This document shows positions 9,217-19,300 of a stretch of 64,000 bases of DNA, one piece after another. Within the stretch, counting starts at the first letter, position 1. Every line of letters begins with the position of its first letter. This DNA comes from Aureococcus anophagefferens. Lineage: Eukaryota > Sar > Pelagophyceae > Pelagomonadales > Pelagomonadaceae. The position numbers were made by a program, and so were the translations under genes. Below the pieces are notes generated by a model. That model was not told where the DNA came from. It saw only the letters and a list, made by a program, of their open reading frames with translations, and made no database searches. The stretch is taken from assembly GCF_000186865.1 (NCBI RefSeq), contig NW_008705565.1, positions 652,440 to 716,439 of the forward strand, given 5' to 3'.

Positions 9217-12200
9217 TTAGGCCGTCGCCGCGAAGGGGCGCTCGACGGCGAAGGAGCTCGGCGACTCCGGGTCCGGCGACGCCCGGAGGTCGGTCGCGCC
9301 GGGGAGCGGCGGCACCTCGTCGGCGCCCCGGGGCGACTCGCCGTCGGAGTCCGACGCCGGTGGCGGCGACCGCGGCGGCGGCTTGACGAAGGTGATGCCC
9401 TGGGCGACGAACTTGGCGACGCCCTCGAGCGACTGTTTGGCCGCGTCCTTGAGCGAGTCCACGGACGACGACTTGGAGCCGCCGTCGAGGGGCGGCGGCG
9501 ACGGCGAACGGTCGTCGCGGCGCGCCGCGCCGTCGTTGGGCGCCTCGCCGTCGCGGCTCCGGGGCGACGACCCGTCGGACGGCGAGAAGATCTCGCGCTT
9601 CTCGACGAAGGGCAGCTCCGACGGGTCCGGCGCGCCGGCGGCGTCCACCTCGACGGCGGGCTTGGGCTTCGCGGGCACCTTGCGGAGGTCGGCCTGGGGG
9701 GTCCCGACGGGCTTTTGCGGCGGCGGCGGCGGCGCCGCGGCCGCCGCGGGGTTGCGCGGCGACGTGTGGCCCTTGACCTGGGGGCTCTTGCGCGGCTTCG
9801 CCAGGGGCCGCGAGCCCGGCGCCTCGTCGGAGGTGGACCCGTCCTCGGAGGGCGCCTCGTCCTCGACCTCGAGGAGCACGAGCTCCGCGGGCTCGCGCGA
9901 CGGCGCGGGCTCGCTCCGCGGCATCGGCGGCGCCGCGAGCGCGGGCGGCTCGTCGACGCCGGCCATGGCGTCGGTGATCCAGGCGCGCGCGGGCTGCGCC
10001 GGCGCCTCGGGCCGGCCGTGCTCGCCGTCCATGTGGCGCTTGCGCGCGTGCTCGCGGACCTTGTGGTCGACGACGGATCGCAGCGTCGCCGCGTCGAGCC
10101 GGCCGTCGTTGCCGTAGGCGATGCTCTGCACGGCGACGAAGAGCTTCTCGATGGCGCGGCCCGAGAAGCCCTCGGTCTGTTCGGCGACGGCGCCGAGCGT
10201 CGCCGCGTCGTCGACGCCCGGGCCCACGTCGAGGGGCGCGGGCCGGCCACCGAGGAACCGGAGGACCGCCGCGAGCCGGCCGCCGCGGCGCTGGAGCTTC
10301 CGCAGGTAGAGGTCGTAGTAGAGCTCGACGAGGTGGCGCCGCGCGGCGAGGTCCGGCAGCCCGACGTAGAGCTCCTCGTCCGTGCGGTCGAGCACGGCCT
10401 CGTCGAGGTCCGACGCGCGGTTCGTCGCCAGGACCAGCACGAAGTGCGACGTCGGCGACCCCGTCTGGTACAGGAACGCGTTCAGCGCGTTGCGCATGTG
10501 CTCCGTGAGCCGCCCGTTGGACCGCGACGCGAGGAACGCCTCCGCTTCGTCGATGAACACGAGCACGCCCTTGGACGACGTCCGCGACCAGCGGAACAAA
10601 CTGTGGAGCGCGGTCACGCCCTCGGGCCCCAGAGGGCCGACGTCGCCGCCGGACATGAGGGCGTACTCGAGGCCCGTGGCCTTGGCGAGGCGCTTGGCCA
10701 CCAGCGTCTTGCCCGTGCCCGGCGGCCCGTGGAGGAGCATGTGGCGGAAGGGCGACCGGTTCGCCTTCGCGTTTCGCGTCGCGTTCGCGAGCTGGACGAG
10801 GCGCCGCCGCAGGTCCGCCGGCAGCACGACGCCGTCGAGGAACCCCGCCTCCTCCGCGGCGACGGCGTCGGCGGCGGCCTGGACCTCCGCCGCGGCGTCC
10901 GCGGCCGCGGCCGCGGCGAGCCGCGCCGCGAGCGCGCGCGCGCGCTCGCGCCGCTTCGGGTCCCGGGCGCGCGCCGCGTGGCAGGCTAAAACCCGGCCGC
11001 GGCGCAGGAGGGCCCGGCCGAGGCTTGTCGCCTCGCGCCGGGCCCAGGCCGCGGGCTGCGCCAACAATAAGAGGAAGAGCAGGTGGCAGACGTGGCGGAA
11101 GCGCGCGGCGCGGATCCGCGACGTCTCCCGGACGAGCCGCGGCCGCCCGAAGTAGGCCTCGGCCAGGTTCCGCGCGAGCACCGCCGCCTCGCGCGCGAAG
11201 AAGGCCCCGCCGACGCAGGCGACGACGGCGCCCACGAGCGTCGCGAGCGTGCGCGGGTCGTCGCTGAGCAGCGCCATCGCGCCGCGCGCCGCGTAGTCGA
11301 AGGCGAGGGAGATGGCGGCGAGCAGCCGCTCGCGCGCCTCGTGGGCCCGGGCGCGCATGGCCCGCAGGCGCACGTCCTCGTTGAGCCGCTCCATCTCCGC
11401 GCGCGCCTCCGCCTCCGCGCGGACGCGCGCGATCTCCGCCGCGCGCTTCAGCGCCTCGATGGCGAGCTCGTCCTCGAGCTTCTGGACCGTGAGGATCTCG
11501 TCCGTCGCGGACCGCAGCGCCTCCGACAGGGCCACGGTCTCCTCCTCGAGCTCGAGGCTCCGGTTGTGGCGCTGGCGCGCGAGCGCGTCCGCGCGCGCCG
11601 CGCGCGCGCGCGCGCGGCCGTCCGCGCCCGCGAGCGTCGCGTTCTCCAGGGTCGCCCGCTCCAGGGCGCTCGACTTCTCGTAGGCCGCCTCGGCGTCGAC
11701 GCGTCGCGTCTCGAGCGTCGCCTGGCGCTCCCGCTGCGCGGCCGCGAGGCGCCGCTCCTCGGCGGCGGCCGCGGCCGCCGCGCGCGCGGTCGCGTTGAGG
11801 TCCCGGAGCCGCGTCTCCGTCGCGTCGGCGAGGGCGCCCAGCGTCGCCAGCTCGTCGTCGACGCCGCCCTGGCGCCGCGCGAGCTCCTGCGTCGCGCCGA
11901 GCGCGTGCATGAAGAGCACGGTCGCGTCGACGTGCGCGAAGTTGTCCACGAGGATGGGCTTTTTGGGGTCCTCGGGGTTCGGGAAGGCGCGGCGCCCGAC
12001 CTGCACGGCCTCGGGCATGAAGTACTCGAGGTCCTCGCCGATGGCGCCGAGCTGCCGCCGGCCCTCGAGCGAGTCGTGGGCGAGCTCGTAGCTCCGGAGC
12101 GGCACGCGCGACACGAGGTCGAGCAGGTTCGTCGTGTTCGCCTCCTCGAGGCGCTTGTAGACCGCCGCGCTCGTCTCCACCTTCATGCGCTCCGGCGCTT

Positions 12201-12702
12201 GCGGCGCCGCGGGCGGCTGCGGCGCCGCGGGCGGCTTCGGCGGCGCGGGCGGGTTCGGCGGCGTCGCCGTCGCCGGCGCCGGCGGCTTCGGCGGCGCGGC
12301 CGTCGCCGGCGGCTTCGGCGGCGCCGCCGCGGCCGTCGCCGGGGGCTTCGGCGGCGCCGCGGCGCCCGCCTGCGCCGCGCGGCTCCTGGCCGCGGCGGCC
12401 GCCGCCCGCGCGGCCGCCGCCGCGGGACTCCTCGCCGCCGCGCCGGACCCGCGCGCCGCCGCCGCGGCGGCCGGCGGCGGCGGCGGCGCGTCGCTCGCCT
12501 TCGGCGGGCTCGCCGGCGACGCCGCGGCCCCGCCGGCGGCGGCGCGCGCGCTCGCCGCGCGCGCCTTCTCCACGGCGGACATGGCGCCGCCGACGCTGCC
12601 GCCCTTGGCCGCCGCCGCGCGGGCCCGCGCCGCGTCCAGCGCCGGCGTCGCCGCGCGTCCTACGAGGACGCATGCGAGCAGGATGGTTTTTCGTAAGCGC
12701 AT
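9217..12702 (-). CDS. ATAD3: ATAD3-type AAA+ ATPase with long low-complexity extensions
   Basis: 1161 residues from the ATG at 12700-12702 (MRLRKTILLACVLVGRAATP); an in-frame ATG at 12717 is possible. After an Ala/Pro-rich region with repeated PPKPPAT units come long coiled coils. A membrane region (TLATLVGAVVACVGGAFFAR) precedes the ATAD3 hallmark around RPRLVRETSR. The AAA+ core follows: FLDGVVLPADLRRRL, ATRNAKANRSPFRHMLLHG, Walker A GPPGTGKT near residue 659, the ATAD3-specific MSGGDVGPLGPEGVTALH, Walker B VLVFIDEAEAF and ATNRASDLDEAVLDR. An extra hydrophobic stretch (HLLFLLLLAQPAAW) is inserted before the core, and a Ser/Pro-rich tail of about 290 residues follows it. ATAD3 shapes mitochondrial inner membrane and nucleoids in other eukaryotes. 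The signal-peptide-like N-terminus here is odd for that location. Confidence 0.88.
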   Translation of the reverse strand: MRLRKTILLACVLVGRAATPALDAARARAAAAKGGSVGGAMSAVEKARAASARAAAGGAAASPASPPKASDAPPPPPAAAAAARGSGAAARSPAAAAARAAAAAARSRAAQAGAAAPPKPPATAAAAPPKPPATAAPPKPPAPATATPPNPPAPPKPPAAPQPPAAPQAPERMKVETSAAVYKRLEEANTTNLLDLVSRVPLRSYELAHDSLEGRRQLGAIGEDLEYFMPEAVQVGRRAFPNPEDPKKPILVDNFAHVDATVLFMHALGATQELARRQGGVDDELATLGALADATETRLRDLNATARAAAAAAAEERRLAAAQRERQATLETRRVDAEAAYEKSSALERATLENATLAGADGRARARAARADALARQRHNRSLELEEETVALSEALRSATDEILTVQKLEDELAIEALKRAAEIARVRAEAEARAEMERLNEDVRLRAMRARAHEARERLLAAISLAFDYAARGAMALLSDDPRTLATLVGAVVACVGGAFFAREAAVLARNLAEAYFGRPRLVRETSRIRAARFRHVCHLLFLLLLAQPAAWARREATSLGRALLRRGRVLACHAARARDPKRRERARALAARLAAAAAADAAAEVQAAADAVAAEEAGFLDGVVLPADLRRRLVQLANATRNAKANRSPFRHMLLHGPPGTGKTLVAKRLAKATGLEYALMSGGDVGPLGPEGVTALHSLFRWSRTSSKGVLVFIDEAEAFLASRSNGRLTEHMRNALNAFLYQTGSPTSHFVLVLATNRASDLDEAVLDRTDEELYVGLPDLAARRHLVELYYDLYLRKLQRRGGRLAAVLRFLGGRPAPLDVGPGVDDAATLGAVAEQTEGFSGRAIEKLFVAVQSIAYGNDGRLDAATLRSVVDHKVREHARKRHMDGEHGRPEAPAQPARAWITDAMAGVDEPPALAAPPMPRSEPAPSREPAELVLLEVEDEAPSEDGSTSDEAPGSRPLAKPRKSPQVKGHTSPRNPAAAAAPPPPPQKPVGTPQADLRKVPAKPKPAVEVDAAGAPDPSELPFVEKREIFSPSDGSSPRSRDGEAPNDGAARRDDRSPSPPPLDGGSKSSSVDSLKDAAKQSLEGVAKFVAQGITFVKPPPRSPPPASDSDGESPRGADEVPPLPGATDLRASPDPESPSSFAVERPFAATA

Positions 12703-12816
12703 TTGTGAGCAGCCCATCGTCGCGGGCTCGGGGCTGCTGCGCCCCACTGGTCGCAAAATCACTTCATTGTTCATGGTGAAGTCAACGACTACTGCGACTT
12801 GGCAGATCGACTTGGC

Positions 12817-12834
12817 TATTATTATTATTATTAT
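12817..12834. repeat. TAT trinucleotide microsatellite (6 units)
   Basis: Six uninterrupted TAT units stand out in an otherwise very GC-rich window. They lie upstream of the ATAD3 start in a locally AT-richer intergenic stretch. Confidence 0.9.
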
Positions 12835-12887
12835 GGGTGCTTTAACGTGGTATGGACAAGCTATTCGACGATTACTTGACAAGCTCG

Positions 12888-13001
12888 GACCCCTCCTGGC
12901 AAGTAAAGACCATGCCTCTCTCTCTTCGAAGATGCTAGCTGGACGAAGGTAAGCTAGTTATCCCCGCCGGGGTGCTGGTCTTTACATGCCAGGGACCCCT
13001 C
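12888..13001. mobile_element. 98-bp intergenic inverted-repeat element with 8-bp target duplication
   Basis: GACCCCTC occurs at 12888-12895 and again at 12994-13001. Between the copies lies a 98-bp element with ends CTGGCAAGTAAAGACCA and TGGTCTTTACATGCCAG, inverted repeats differing at one position. The interior has no coding capacity. This is the structure of a very short non-autonomous DNA transposon. Length class, CTG...CAG ends and 8-bp duplication match the introner introns in this window, but this copy lies between genes. Confidence 0.75.
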
Positions 13002-13052
13002 CCCGGTTTCGGCGACAGACGATCGTATCTTAAGGATAGCTTGCTTTGCTAT

Positions 13053-16043
13053 CTACTTGGCGCGGGCGCGGCACTTTTTCTTCTTTCTCTTCCACTTGCA
13101 GCCGGCCGCCTTTTTGCACTTTCGTTTCTTGGTCTTCGTCGCGCAGTCCTGAGAAAGCTCCCCGCCGACCGTGAGGCCCGCGGCGTCCGTGGCGACGCCG
13201 CCATCAATGGAGTTGCCGTCGCCGATGTCGCCAGAGGCGGTGTTGCCCGAGTCCCCTGCCAAGTCCGAGTCCGCGGTTTCGTCGAGCTCATAGATTTGCA
13301 GATGCCCCCGCTCGCTGTCGTGCCAGGGCGCGCCGACCGCGAGCGTCTTGCCGTCGGCGGAGATGGCCGTGTAGGCGCCGAAGATGTCGTTCGAATCCTG
13401 TCCCCAGAGATCGGCGCCGATCTGATGCCACCGGTCGTCCGCCCAGCCCCAGACGCGGACGACGCCGGCCTTTTGCGCGCCGTCGGGGTTCGGGACGCTC
13501 GTCGCTCCGATCGCGAGCACGGTGCCAACCCCATTCAGGGCGATGCGGCCGCTGTAGCCCTTCTCGACCATGCCGTCGATGTCGGGCCCGCGCTGGTTCC
13601 ACGCGGCGCCATCCCACGTAAAGATGCGCACGTGCCCGCCGTCGACCGCGCCGCCGTCATTTTTGGTCGCCCCGACGGCGAGGATGTGCCCACTCGCATC
13701 AAGCGCAATCACGCGACCGAAGCGGTCGTCCGCGCCTTCCCCGAAGAGGTCGGCGCCCAGCTGGTTCCAGGCCGCGCCGTCCCACGCGAAGATTCGGACC
13801 TGGCCACGCGATCCGTCGGCATACTGGGCTCCGACCGCCACGATGGTGCCGAGCTCGTTGATGGCGATGGCATTCCCGGATTCACCGTTGAGCGCGTTGC
13901 CGTAGATGTCCGAGCCGCGTTGCACCCAGATCTCCGAGTCGAGAATGTAGACGTACGCGGCGCCGTAGTTCTCGTCGCCGTAGTGGGCGCCGGCGGCCCC
14001 GTCGTTGCTCTCGGCGCCGACGGCGAGCGTTTTGCCGTCGTAGCTCAGCGCGACGGCGCTCCCGAATTCGTCGGCGCCGCGGAGCCCCTGCAGGTCCGGG
14101 CCGATTTGCGTCCATTTCTTGTTGGACCATTGATACACGCGGACGTGGCCCACGAGCATGAAGCCGCCGTCGAACCACTGCGCTCCTATGGCGAGCGTTT
14201 CGCCATCGTAGCTCAGGCTCACGGCGCAGCCGGATATCGAATTCTTCTCGCCGTCGATATCATCCCCGCGCTGCGACCACGTCCCGTCTTTGCTTCGTTT
14301 GTAGACGCGGACGTGCCCCGCTTGATGGCCGTTGTCGCTGTTGCCGAGGGCGCCGACGGCGACCGTCGTGCCGTCGCCCGACATCGCGCTCCGCCCTGAC
14401 GTGTCGTCAGATTCCTCGCCGTCGAACTCGGCCTTCTGCTGCCAGTCGCCCACGAGCAGACCGCCGCCGCCGCCGCCGCCGCCCACCGGCGCGGGCGTCG
14501 GCTGGCCCTCGTGGTGGTAGTCGTAGCGGTACTTGGAGTGGTAGGGGATGTTGACGATGAGGCAGCCGCCGTTCGTCCTGAAGCGCGCCTCCTCGAGCGA
14601 CGGGCAGGGCGTGTCGTCCGTGTCGGAGACCGGCGCGATGTCCTCGGTGATGTGGAAGAGCCACTGGTAGTGCTCCTCGGTCTTGCCGTCGGAGAACTGG
14701 ACCATGGCGAAGAGGTGGACGTACTGATCGCCGTTCGACGTGATGACGTCGCGCGCGAGCGCCTGCACGCCGCCCGCCGCGTCCGTGTCGCAGCCGACGT
14801 TGCAGTAGAACGTCGCGCCGAGGAACTGGTTGCCCGCGATGAGGTTGTGGAAGTGCTTCGCGCTGAAACCGAAGAGGTCGCCCGGCGACTCCGCGCGGAC
14901 GCGGGTCCAGCGGGGCACGGATACGATGGGGCCGGCCTTTTCGTGCTCCAGGTTCATGCAGAACTCTTGCCAGGGATGTATGGCGCCGCCGAGGGACCGG
15001 CGGCCCGCGTCGTCGGGCGCGTACGAGAAGGCCGCCGAGGACGCCAGGAGCCCCGACGTCGTCGCGAGCGCGTCGTCCCCCACGAGCCCCGACGTCGTCG
15101 CCGGGGGCAGCGCTTCCTCGAGGCGGCGGTCGCCGCAGCCGGGGGCGTCGGTGTAGGGGTAAAGGCCGCACGAGTTCCCGGGGCAGGAGACGCAGCACGG
15201 GTGGTCGGCGAGGTCGTCGGTGCACACGGGCGTCGTGCAGCCCTCGGCCGGGCAGCCGGCGGGCTCGTCGATGGGCGTCATCACAGTCGTGTAGCAGCAG
15301 CGGCTGTCCCAGACGCCGTAGGCGTACTTGCCGTCGACCGCGTTGTCTTTCGCGAGGAAGCAGTGGTACATCGACGCGTCGTCGCCGAACGTCGGCCGGG
15401 GCGCGGGCGTCGGCTGCGCCGTCGGCTCGGCCGTTGGCATGGGCGTGGGGTCGCTCGAGGGCAGGGGCGTGGGCTTCGTCGTCGGCTCGGGCGTCGGGCC
15501 CTGCTCGTAGCCGAGACCGCAGTTGCCGCACGCCTGGGGGCACGCGGCGTCGGCGCTCGTCGCCCCGAGGTCCGTCTTCTCGCAGAGGCGGCTCGCGGAC
15601 GCGCCCTGGCCCAGCTTCTCGCCGATCCACGCGCACGTCTTGTACGACTGGCTGAAGAACCAGGCGGCGTCGTCGACGCACTCGCCGTCGCAGTAGGGCA
15701 TCTTGAGGGCCATCTTGGACGACTTGGCGCCGGCGGGCGACTTGATCTGCACGAAGTACTCCGCGCCGCAGGCGAAGGGGTCCGAGGGCGATCCCGTCCA
15801 GACGTACCAGTCGTCGTCGGTCCGCGCGTCGGCGACGACGGCCGTGTCCACCCAGCCGCCGCCGGACGTGCGGTCCTTGACGCGGAGGAAGAAGTCGCGC
15901 TCGTCGGCGGAGTCGGCCGTGACGCGCCAACCGAGAGACACGACGCCGGGGTTCCAGGACAGGCCGACGACGTGCGTCTCGAGGAATTCGACTTGCGCCG
16001 CGGCAGGGGCGACGACCGTCACGGCGAAGAGGAGGGTGAGCAT
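13053..16043 (-). CDS. Secreted multidomain protein with seven-repeat propeller and Lys/Cys-rich tail
   Basis: 996 residues from the ATG at 16041-16043 (MLTLLFAVTVVAPAAAQVEF, a signal peptide). An N-terminal beta-rich domain (FLETHVVGLSWNPGVVSLGW onward) is followed by a Cys-rich module (YCDGECVDDAAWFF to CPQACGNCGLGYE), a Thr/Pro linker, and a second Cys module with DHPCCVSCPGNSC. A middle domain contains VPRWTRVRAESPGDLFGFSA and QWLFHITEDIAPVSDTDDTP. Seven repeats of the type W-x-Q-x-G-x-D-I/L-G...DG-x-T-L-A-V-G-A...GHVRVY then form a probable FG-GAP/Kelch-like propeller. The last 30 residues are Lys/Cys-rich (CKKAAGCKWKRKKKKC). The neighbour at 16350-21179 is a paralogue. It is probably a cell-surface or extracellular-matrix protein; the ligand is unknown. 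Confidence 0.75.
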   Translation of the reverse strand: MLTLLFAVTVVAPAAAQVEFLETHVVGLSWNPGVVSLGWRVTADSADERDFFLRVKDRTSGGGWVDTAVVADARTDDDWYVWTGSPSDPFACGAEYFVQIKSPAGAKSSKMALKMPYCDGECVDDAAWFFSQSYKTCAWIGEKLGQGASASRLCEKTDLGATSADAACPQACGNCGLGYEQGPTPEPTTKPTPLPSSDPTPMPTAEPTAQPTPAPRPTFGDDASMYHCFLAKDNAVDGKYAYGVWDSRCCYTTVMTPIDEPAGCPAEGCTTPVCTDDLADHPCCVSCPGNSCGLYPYTDAPGCGDRRLEEALPPATTSGLVGDDALATTSGLLASSAAFSYAPDDAGRRSLGGAIHPWQEFCMNLEHEKAGPIVSVPRWTRVRAESPGDLFGFSAKHFHNLIAGNQFLGATFYCNVGCDTDAAGGVQALARDVITSNGDQYVHLFAMVQFSDGKTEEHYQWLFHITEDIAPVSDTDDTPCPSLEEARFRTNGGCLIVNIPYHSKYRYDYHHEGQPTPAPVGGGGGGGGLLVGDWQQKAEFDGEESDDTSGRSAMSGDGTTVAVGALGNSDNGHQAGHVRVYKRSKDGTWSQRGDDIDGEKNSISGCAVSLSYDGETLAIGAQWFDGGFMLVGHVRVYQWSNKKWTQIGPDLQGLRGADEFGSAVALSYDGKTLAVGAESNDGAAGAHYGDENYGAAYVYILDSEIWVQRGSDIYGNALNGESGNAIAINELGTIVAVGAQYADGSRGQVRIFAWDGAAWNQLGADLFGEGADDRFGRVIALDASGHILAVGATKNDGGAVDGGHVRIFTWDGAAWNQRGPDIDGMVEKGYSGRIALNGVGTVLAIGATSVPNPDGAQKAGVVRVWGWADDRWHQIGADLWGQDSNDIFGAYTAISADGKTLAVGAPWHDSERGHLQIYELDETADSDLAGDSGNTASGDIGDGNSIDGGVATDAAGLTVGGELSQDCATKTKKRKCKKAAGCKWKRKKKKCRARAK

Positions 16044-16349
16044 CGTCGGGAAGTGATCTAGGGGGCTCCGGGTGCTCTGATACGCGGGGGCGGGCCCTCG
16101 CGTCTCAGCGCGCGGCTTACGGGCGGTGCGACCTCGTGCGTGCTCTGATAGCTGCTCGAGTGGTGCAACGATCTCACGACCTGAAGGTGTGGACGCCACG
16201 CCGATGAGCTCCGAGTCGCCCGCGGCCCGCGGGGCACCCAACACCGCCGACACCAGCCCCACGCCAGAACAGACCCCGACAGTGCTTTAGCGAGGCGAAG
16301 AGGGGAGGGGGAAACGGAAGCGAACGGGGGGGGGAGGTACTTGGACCGC
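16044..16349. other. Promoter region of the 13053-16043 gene
   Basis: 306 bases between two same-strand genes. GTGCTCTGATA occurs twice, near 16071 and 16140, which could be a promoter element. A run of G with few interruptions lies at 16327-16335. No gene is visible. Confidence 0.45.
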
Positions 16350-19300
16350 CTACGCGAGCCTATACACCGACACCGCGCCGCGCTCCTTGTCGAAGCGCGG
16401 CGCGGCGACGCTCAGCGTCTTGCCGTCGTCGCTGAGGCTCGGGTAGGCGCCGAAGATGTCGCCCTTGTTCTCGCCGATGAGCTCAGAGCCGGCCGCGTGC
16501 CAGCCGCTCTGGGACAGGTCGTAGACCTGGAGCATGCCCCGCTCGGCGCGCGCGCCCGGCGCGCCGACGGCGAGCGTCGAACCGTCGGCGTCGAGCGCAA
16601 CCCTCCCGAGGCAGTCGCCGGCCTCGCCGCCCGCGAGCGTCGTCTTCTTCTGGACCCACTTGTTGCCGTTCTTCCAGGCGAACACCTTGACGTAGCCCGC
16701 GCCGCAGCCGGCCTCGACGAAGACCGGCGGCTGCGTGGCGCCGACCGCGACCGTGAGGCCGTCGCCGGACAGGGACACGGACCGGCCGAAGGCGTCGCCG
16801 GCCGCGTCGCCCTCGAGGAGGTCCGCGTTCTTCGTGCGCTCCACCCAGGCGCCGGAGGCCCAGTCGAACGCGCGGACGCGGCCCGCGCCCACGGACGCCG
16901 CCGCGCCGGCGACGACGACGACGGCCCCGTCGTCCGACACGTCGACGGCGGAGCCCGCGCCGTCGCCGTCGCCGCCGTCGAGGGGCTCGCCCTTCGTCAC
17001 CCACGCGTCCTGGCTCCGCTTGAACTCGTAGACCGTCGCGCGGCCGGTCTTGAGCACGCCGAAGGACTCGGAGCCGACGACGAGCGTCTTCCCCGAAGCG
17101 TCGAGCGCGACGGCGGACCCGAACTCCTCGACGTCCTCGGAGCCGTAGAGCGCGTCGCCCCGGAGCACCCAGCCCCCAAAGTCGTCGTCGTCGTGCTCGT
17201 TGACCCAGGCGAAGACGCGCACCTGCCCCCGCATGGGCCCGAGGGCGTGGCCGTCGTGCCAGGGCGATCCGACGGCGACGACCGCGCCGTCGCCGGACAG
17301 CGCGACGGCCGCGCCGGCGAGCGCCTGCTTCCCGTCGCCGACGATGGGGCCGCCGCGCTGGACCCAGCCCAGGGGCCCCAGGGCGAAGACGTCGACGCGG
17401 CCGGCCTGGTAGAGCTCTACCGTGTCGGGCGAGTGCGCCTTCGCGCCGCGCGCGACGACCGCGCCGTCGCCGGAGAGCGCGTTGGCGCCGGCGAGGTCGT
17501 ACTTTGCGACGCCGACGAGCATGGTGGACACGCGGGCCCAGTCGCCGCCCGCGAAGACGCCGCCGGGGCCCGGCGTCGGCTTGGGCGTCGCCTGGCCCGC
17601 GTGGTGGTAGGCCGTTCGGAACTTGGGCTCGTAGGCGACCGCGACGGCGGCGCACTGGCCGTTCTTCGCGGCCTGGAGCGACGGGCAGGGCGTCGAGTCG
17701 GACTCGGAGACGGGCGCGACCTCGTCGTCGACGTGGACGAGCCACTGGTACGCCTCGGAGCTCCCGTCGTCCCAGCCCGTCCGGGCGAACGCGTGCGCGT
17801 ACGCGCCGCCCTCGACGGCCACGACCGTCCGCTTGACCATGGGCATGTTGCCCGCGTACTCGTAGATGACCTCCGTCTCGACGACCTCGAGGGCCGCCGG
17901 CACGGCGTCGTCGTAGGAGGAGGCCACGTCGCTCGGTTGCTCGCCCTTCTTCCAGCACTCGTAGCCGTCGCTCTGGTAGTCCGGCCCCAAGATGTCGGTC
18001 CCCATGAGATACACGAGCAAGCCCCCCTGGGCAATGAAATGGTAGCCGCCGCAGAGCTCCGAGGCCTCGCAGAGCCGCCGCACGCAGGCGACGGCGTCGT
18101 CCGTGTCCTCGTGGTCCTTACACTCGTGCGCGTTCGTCACGTAGCCGTAGTCGGAATTGAAGTCGTCGCAGATGGCGTCGTCGACGCCCGCGCCGCCCGT
18201 TGAGCAGAGATACTTGCCCGACGTCGACCGGCAGGTGCCGGTGTCGCCGTCGACGTCCGTGAGCTCGGACCACGCGGGCAGCGCGAACGTCGCCGGCGCG
18301 TAGACCTCGAGGCGCGTCCACTTGGGCACGGAGACGACGGGCCCGACCTTCTCGTGGTGGAGGTTCGCGGCCACGGGCTCGAAGGCCGCCGCGAGGCGCC
18401 GGGGCTCGTCGTCCGCGAGCCGGCGGCCGCAGGCGTCGGCGTCCGCGCCGAAGTAGTCCGCGGCGCATTCGCCCGCGCAGCAGCAGGGGTGGTCTGGCAC
18501 GGCCGCGCAGCGCGGGATGGAGCACTCGTAGGGCGTCGGCGCGGGCGTGGGCCGCGGCGTGGGCGTCGGCCGCGGCGTCGGCCTGGGCGTCGGCCGCGGC
18601 GACGGTTTCGCGTCGGACTCCTTGAGCGGCGCCTGGAACGAGTGGCTCGCGCCCTTGTCGTAGTCGCCCGAGCCCTCGTGGATGACCGCGCCGTCGAGCT
18701 TGAGCTTCCAGGAGCCGGAGCCCGACGCGCAGCAGATGCCGTCGCCAAAGGAGTCCCACATGGAGAAGGTGTACTCGAGGAAGCCGCAGATCTTGCTCGT
18801 GACGGTCTTGACGTACTTCTTGTTCTTGTGCGCCTTCGTGAGCTGGCCCGACTTCTGGGAGTCGACGCAGCCGGGCCCGCCCGTGTTCGTGACGAGCTCC
18901 CAGGACGTCTCCTCGGGGTAGGAGTCGGTCGTGATCTCGACGACGAGCGTCTGGTCGCAGACGCACTCGGGCGTCGGCTGCGGCGTCACCGTCGGCGCCT
19001 TCGTCGGATCCGGCGACGCGGACGCGGCGGCTTCGAAGAAGACCTCCATCCACGCCAGGGTCTCGGCGCCGACCTGGGGGATCATGTCCTCCGGGTAGTC
19101 GAAGCCGCCGTAGCCCGACCCCTCCTTGGTCATCTCGGAGCAGAAGCCGAAGCCCGTCGACGTGACGTCCGCGTAAAAGTCGATGGACGTGCCCGACGTC
19201 GGGTAGAGCAGCGTGCCGTAGGTCGGCGTGTAGTACTTGGCGTTGGGCACGGCGGAGCAGGCCGCGGCCATCTCCGTGCCGAGCTTCTCGGCCTCGGAGA

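Noticed and set aside
18540..18610. PRPTPRPTP-coding repeats as a CRISPR-like or satellite array
   Set aside because: They are in-frame Thr/Pro linker codons of the secreted carboxypeptidase, as in the linkers near 15400 and 43150.
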